Assembly (NCBI GenBank): GCA_037447655.1
Contig: JBBHKE010003316.1
Span: forward strand, 1 to 62,000
DNA length: 62,000 nt
Source: Zygnema cylindricum
Taxonomy: Eukaryota > Streptophyta > Zygnematophyceae > Zygnematales > Zygnemataceae
Reading direction: 5' to 3'
Shown: positions 59,101 through 62,000 of the stretch, piece after piece
Layout of the letters: each line of letters starts with the position of its first letter
How positions within the stretch are numbered: position 1 is the first letter of the stretch
Notes under the pieces: generated by a model
The model's database searches: none
Told to the model about the DNA's origin: nothing
The model's input: only the letters and a program-made list of their open reading frames with translations
Made by a program: the position numbers and the translations under genes

Positions 59101-59611
59101 GGAAAAAACTTTGACTATTCCTATCAACAAGATAACTATGTTTGAACAAAAAAAAAAACTATGCTTAAAGATTAAATAAACTATGTTTAAAAACAAACAT
59201 TGCCAGGCTATTCACCAATCTTCCGTGTGACACATGTCACAAGTATTTATAGCTTCTTGCACATATTCTGGCACAAGATCACAAACTCTTAGTCTCTAAC
59301 CAAAAAATCTTACTCTCTATGCAGAAAATATAGTCTCTAAGAAGAAAATCCTACGACCAATAGAAAAAAAGCTTCGTCTTACAAAAAAAAATCTTACTCC
59401 CTAAGAAAAGAATCTTACTCTCTAAGAAAAAAAATCTCTACAAAGAAAAAACTTACTTGAAGGATCATGATGTACAGAAGGAGATCACTACGCCCTCTGT
59501 ATTCTGACTAGCCAATGATGAATCTGGATCCGCCTGCACTGCAAGCGACAAAAATGCTGACGTCATCAAAATCCCTACAGCCATTATCGCCTGGCGCGAG
59601 AGACCCGCCAT
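56155..59611 (-). CDS. SELENOT: Selenoprotein T (3 exons, in-frame TGA = Sec49)
   Basis: ER thioredoxin-like selenoprotein with a CxxU redox centre. Minus-strand exons: 59457-59611, 57413-57731, 56155-56247; 567 nt, 188 residues plus stop. A signal peptide (MAGLSRQAIMAVGILMTSAF to SLAVQA) is followed by VVISFCTS-U-SFK. The TGA at 59465-59467 sits exactly where animal and algal SelT have Sec and plant homologues have Cys. The frame stays coding past it: NAAMQVRQILQAHFPEVPIT, NHPPPPINIFL, a membrane-like stretch, PPPWYTGIQENKIGAVAGIW, LLSTGAFEVSCNGQP, and exon 3 IFSKLAENRMPSTDEI. Junction phases match (AA|A and codon-clean). Length fits the family (about 190). A SECIS candidate lies in the 3' UTR. 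Confidence 0.93.
56590..56833. mobile_element. TIR repeat with CACCGTGAATCGC ends (SelT intron 2)
   Basis: Left TACACCGTGAATCGCTGTAG and right TAATAGCGATTCACGTTGTA are inverted termini of family B type, around a diverged 240-bp interior. Confidence 0.7.
56836..57045. repeat. MITE-like repeat, family C (SelT intron 2)
   Basis: It starts AGCCCATCGCTATGGGAGTT and contains GTGGACTACAATCTGCCACA and CCTTACACTAAATTAGTATT, shared with the copy at 57868. The right end is unclear. Confidence 0.55.
57181..57334 (-). pseudogene. Degenerate duplicate of SelT exon 2 (3' half)
   Basis: The minus strand encodes EQNKIGPAGIWIAGK and LLSSGAFEFSCNKQPV against ENKIGAVAGIWIVGN and LLSTGAFEVSCNGQP in the true exon, ending at a still-intact GTAAGC donor. 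It has a TAG stop in place of the conserved Trp codon and a deletion, and lies about 80 bp downstream of exon 2. Confidence 0.88.
57868..58071. repeat. MITE-like repeat, family C (SelT intron 1)
   Basis: Left CACCACTCATCGTTATTAGC, right GCTAACAGCGATAGGTGGTG, a clear inverted pair. The interior has TAGTGTTAACAACACTATTT and CCACGTCTCCTTGCAC. Among the best-preserved copies of the family. Confidence 0.75.
58265..58345. repeat. GGGAGA purine tract
   Basis: GAGAGGGGGAGGGAGAGAGG-type repeats in SelT intron 1. Confidence 0.85.
58515..58640. repeat. CCCCTCC pyrimidine repeat
   Basis: Three copies of a unit near TCTCCTCCCCCTCCCCCCGCC (21 bp, shown here by its consensus start TCTCCTCC) in SelT intron 1. 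Confidence 0.8.
59465..59467 (-). other. Selenocysteine codon TGA (Sec49)
   Basis: It follows TGT ACA TCA (Cys-Thr-Ser), making the CTSU redox motif. The exon stays in phase with the conserved exon 2 only if this TGA is read through. Confidence 0.9.
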
Positions 59612-59788
59612 AGTGGAAGAATGGGAAAGACCAAACAGGAGGGAGGAAGGCTATCCTGCTTTTGTTTCCACAGATCAAGAAAAGAGGAAAAGTGCGTACT
59701 GAAAGTATTCTTAGAAAGATTACGGTACGTTGAAGTCTTGAAGAAATAGTATAGTATGGTACATCATACCGGTACAGAGAGTACAGTA

Positions 59789-60005
59789 CACCGTGTATCG
59801 CTATTAGTGTTAATAATTTTTACGCCGCTTAAAACATCTTTTCTCCGTACACACCTGTCCAATATTCGTTTTGGGACCGCCAATCGGAAGCTGAGAATCC
59901 TACATTTCAATCCCCACCGTCACATCCTAAATCCGACAGGTGTGTACGGAGAAAAAATGAATTAAGTGGCAAAAAAAACATTAACACTAAAAGCGATTCG
60001 CGGTG
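59789..60005. mobile_element. TA-flanked MITE, family B, copy 3
   Basis: Termini CACCGTGTATCGCTATTAGT and ACTAAAAGCGATTCGCGGTG, TA on the left side. Inner arms CTCCGTACACACCTGTC and GACAGGTGTGTACGGAG are nearly perfect inverted repeats. It sits about 180 bp upstream of the SelT start. Confidence 0.85.
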
Positions 60006-61199
60006 TCCTGTAATTCGAAGTGTTGTGTATCGGTAACCTCCAGCTGAAAATCGATGTGTATTCCCGATACATTGGTCAGGAAGTTAGGTCGCAATCGGGT
60101 ACCCGAATCCGTACCCGACCGTTACCCGACCGACCGCGTCGGATCCGGAACGGATTCGGGTGCGAAATTTTGGGGGCCGGCCGGATTTCAAAAAAAAACC
60201 TGCCGGGTAAGCAAAAAACACAAATTTGAAGGCCCGAGGTTATTCACTACCCGCAGTACAAACAGATTTCAAAAAAACAAAATGTCGGATTCAGGTATCG
60301 GAAATTTTGAATTTTGCGACCTTTCAAAGTCACAAAAGTCAAAATTTACGATACTCGAAACTAAGTTTTTTTTTTTTTCGAAGTCTGAACACAAACAAAG
60401 TTTTCAAAATATTCACATGACTTCAGAAGACGAGGAAAAGTACACGATATGTTTTGTTTGGTTTGTTTGCATCCAAATACAATAAGGAAAAATACACAAT
60501 TTGTTTCTTTTTTCGGTTTGCGTCCAATACAAGGTTTTTTTTTTTTTTAAGGGGTCTCGAGATTCCGATCCCATTTCACGGAAAGGTGAGAATTTTGTGA
60601 GGGCGCCACTCCAACTCACACTCTCTGCCTCGCTAACTTTGCCTCTCATGCACTCCTTCAAACTTCATTATTTCGCCTTCTTTCACAAGGTGGTTTTATG
60701 CTGACCGATAGGAAGCGAGATAAAATAGTCACAATGATGGCAAAAGGTATTCAAACACTTATTCCGCCTTAAATAAATAAATAAATCTCATTGTTATTGG
60801 CATATTGTTTATCTCAAGGAGAGACAAATAATAAGGATACTTTCTTTAGTTGTTTCATCCAAAAAAAATACCTCATTTATCCACTGCTAACATTTCCAAA
60901 AATATATTTAATTTTTTGTGCTTCAAACCGGGTTTATTGTGTCAAATTTAGTATACTGTGCAAATCGGTTATTTAAAAACCAACCTTTCGTTTAAGAGGA
61001 ACCTTATCACTGTAATTAACATTGGAATATTGTCTTATCATTTTAAACCTTTATCATTCTTTTTCACTATTCGTGGATTCAATTTGCGTGGAAATTGCCA
61101 AATAGGCGATCGGATTGGAGAGGCAAATGATAAGGCATTTCGTCAACCATGCACAATGTATGGGTAGAAGATCGGACGTCTACAATGTCACACAACGAC
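60006..61199. other. Spacer, no gene recognised
   Basis: An AGTGTTGTGTATCGG terminus at 60018 marks a lone family D end. A CCGACCG/GGGTACCCGA-rich patch lies at 60090-60170. The remaining open frames look incidental. Confidence 0.35.
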
Positions 61200-61660
61200 A
61201 TGCGACATCACAACCAGTTTTGAAAAATACCCACCGACAACACAACTTGTAGACGTTGACATCCATCACAACTATTGTCGACGTATTCAATCGTCATAGA
61301 GTATGTAACGATTTCGTTTTTACGCATTGGGTCCACCAAGGGACCCGATCCACATTCATGATCTACGTGGGTGTGGACCTTAACTTGTTTGTGGGTAGAC
61401 TAGTCTAGATTTTTTTCTTTTTGTAATAGGTCTAACTCTTGTATTTCAATTTTAGTTATTTTTGTAGGCGACCCTATCTTTGGTATTGTTGTTTTTGTTT
61501 GTTGCTCTTGTTAGTATTGTTTTGTTTCCTTTCATTTTTTAGGTGTAGCTTACTTTCTTGTGACTCTTATAGTCTCCAAATTTTTTTATGAGTTTTAACC
61601 CTTTTGTACATAAATGGTTTTACCATCGCAATTTTTGCAATAAAGACTATTTTCTTAAAA
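61200..61660 (+). pseudogene. 3' end of an RT element (copy E)
   Basis: It encodes the conserved terminus GPPRDPIHIHDLRGCG at about 61330-61380, nearly identical to copy D, followed by the T-rich 3' tail ending ACCATCGCAATTTTTGCAAT and AATAAAG. Upstream protein blocks are too decayed to assign. Confidence 0.6.
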
Positions 61661-62000
61661 AACCTTGTACGTAGTATTTTCGCTAACTTACCATTACATG
61701 GGGACACGACTTTATTTTCGAAACCGGAATTTCGGCTTAAATTTAAAATTTGTCGTTTTTGGGACGCAAAATTAGTGCAAATGGCTTAAAAGGCAATGCG
61801 TAAAGATTAGCAAAGGTCATTTTTTTTTTCGGAAACGTCGATAATAAGGAAGCCGTCCGATACATTGAAACACAACCGATAAATGTACGACCCTATTAAA
61901 GGTGGTTCCTAAAGGTTTTATGCGAGTACAAACTCTATGAATCCTTAACGATTAAATCCATTACCACCGCCTTTGTTTTTACCCCCTTTTTTTTTGCAAC
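61661..62000. other. Window end, no recognised feature
   Basis: AT-rich sequence without a coding frame that I can support. Confidence 0.4.

Noticed and set aside
59465-59467. TGA read as a stop, making the exon 1 protein a 48-residue ORF or a pseudogene
   Set aside because: The frame continues into conserved SelT sequence, the TGA sits at the known Sec site, and a SECIS candidate is present. No other disabling change is seen.

Overview
This is a eukaryotic nuclear window from the green lineage, most likely a streptophyte alga. All seven protein genes except one are split by GT-AG introns. Two products carry chloroplast or thylakoid targeting (bL12c, a PPD4-like PsbP-domain protein), and a third (DUF1995) has a plausible plastid N-terminus. 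One gene is a TRB/SMH-type single-Myb plus H1/H5 telomere-repeat-binding factor, and the cytosolic proteins are plant-like. One gene needs an in-frame TGA read as selenocysteine. Land plants have lost this trait while many algae keep it, which argues against an embryophyte. Introns and spacers are AT-rich and full of transposon remnants.

Layout. 1-2.7 kb: repeats and a decayed reverse-transcriptase (RT) fragment. 2.75-5.44 kb (-): ribosomal protein eL15, four exons. 6.03-12.86 kb (+): chaperonin subunit CCT7, fourteen exons, divergent from eL15. 13-16.7 kb: inverted-repeat elements. 16.7-19.9 kb (+): 5' part of a PPD4-like lumenal protein, cut by a 10-N assembly gap. 20-38 kb: a transposon graveyard with several decayed copies of one RT family, one of them split by nested LTR insertions, including a non-autonomous Copia-type element with a gag ORF. 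38.9-43.6 kb (+): a DUF1995 protein. 43.5-46.85 kb (-): a SWEET sugar transporter converging on it. 49.0-51.4 kb (-): the TRB-like gene, with telomere-like repeats just upstream of its start. 52.6-53.1 kb (+): chloroplast bL12. 56.15-59.6 kb (-): selenoprotein T with its Sec codon and a 3'-UTR SECIS candidate. 61.2-61.7 kb: a last RT fragment.

The genes do not form a pathway; they are independent housekeeping or plastid genes. Two themes stand out. First, a complete selenoprotein T gene: a CTSU redox motif with TGA at Sec49, three exons whose phases join cleanly, and a form-II-like SECIS about 185 nt after the stop. Second, several genes (eL15, PPD4-like, TRB, SWEET, selenoprotein T) carry one or more degenerate copies of an exon 3' end plus its splice donor in the adjacent intron, which suggests that introns here grow by local duplication across exon-intron boundaries.
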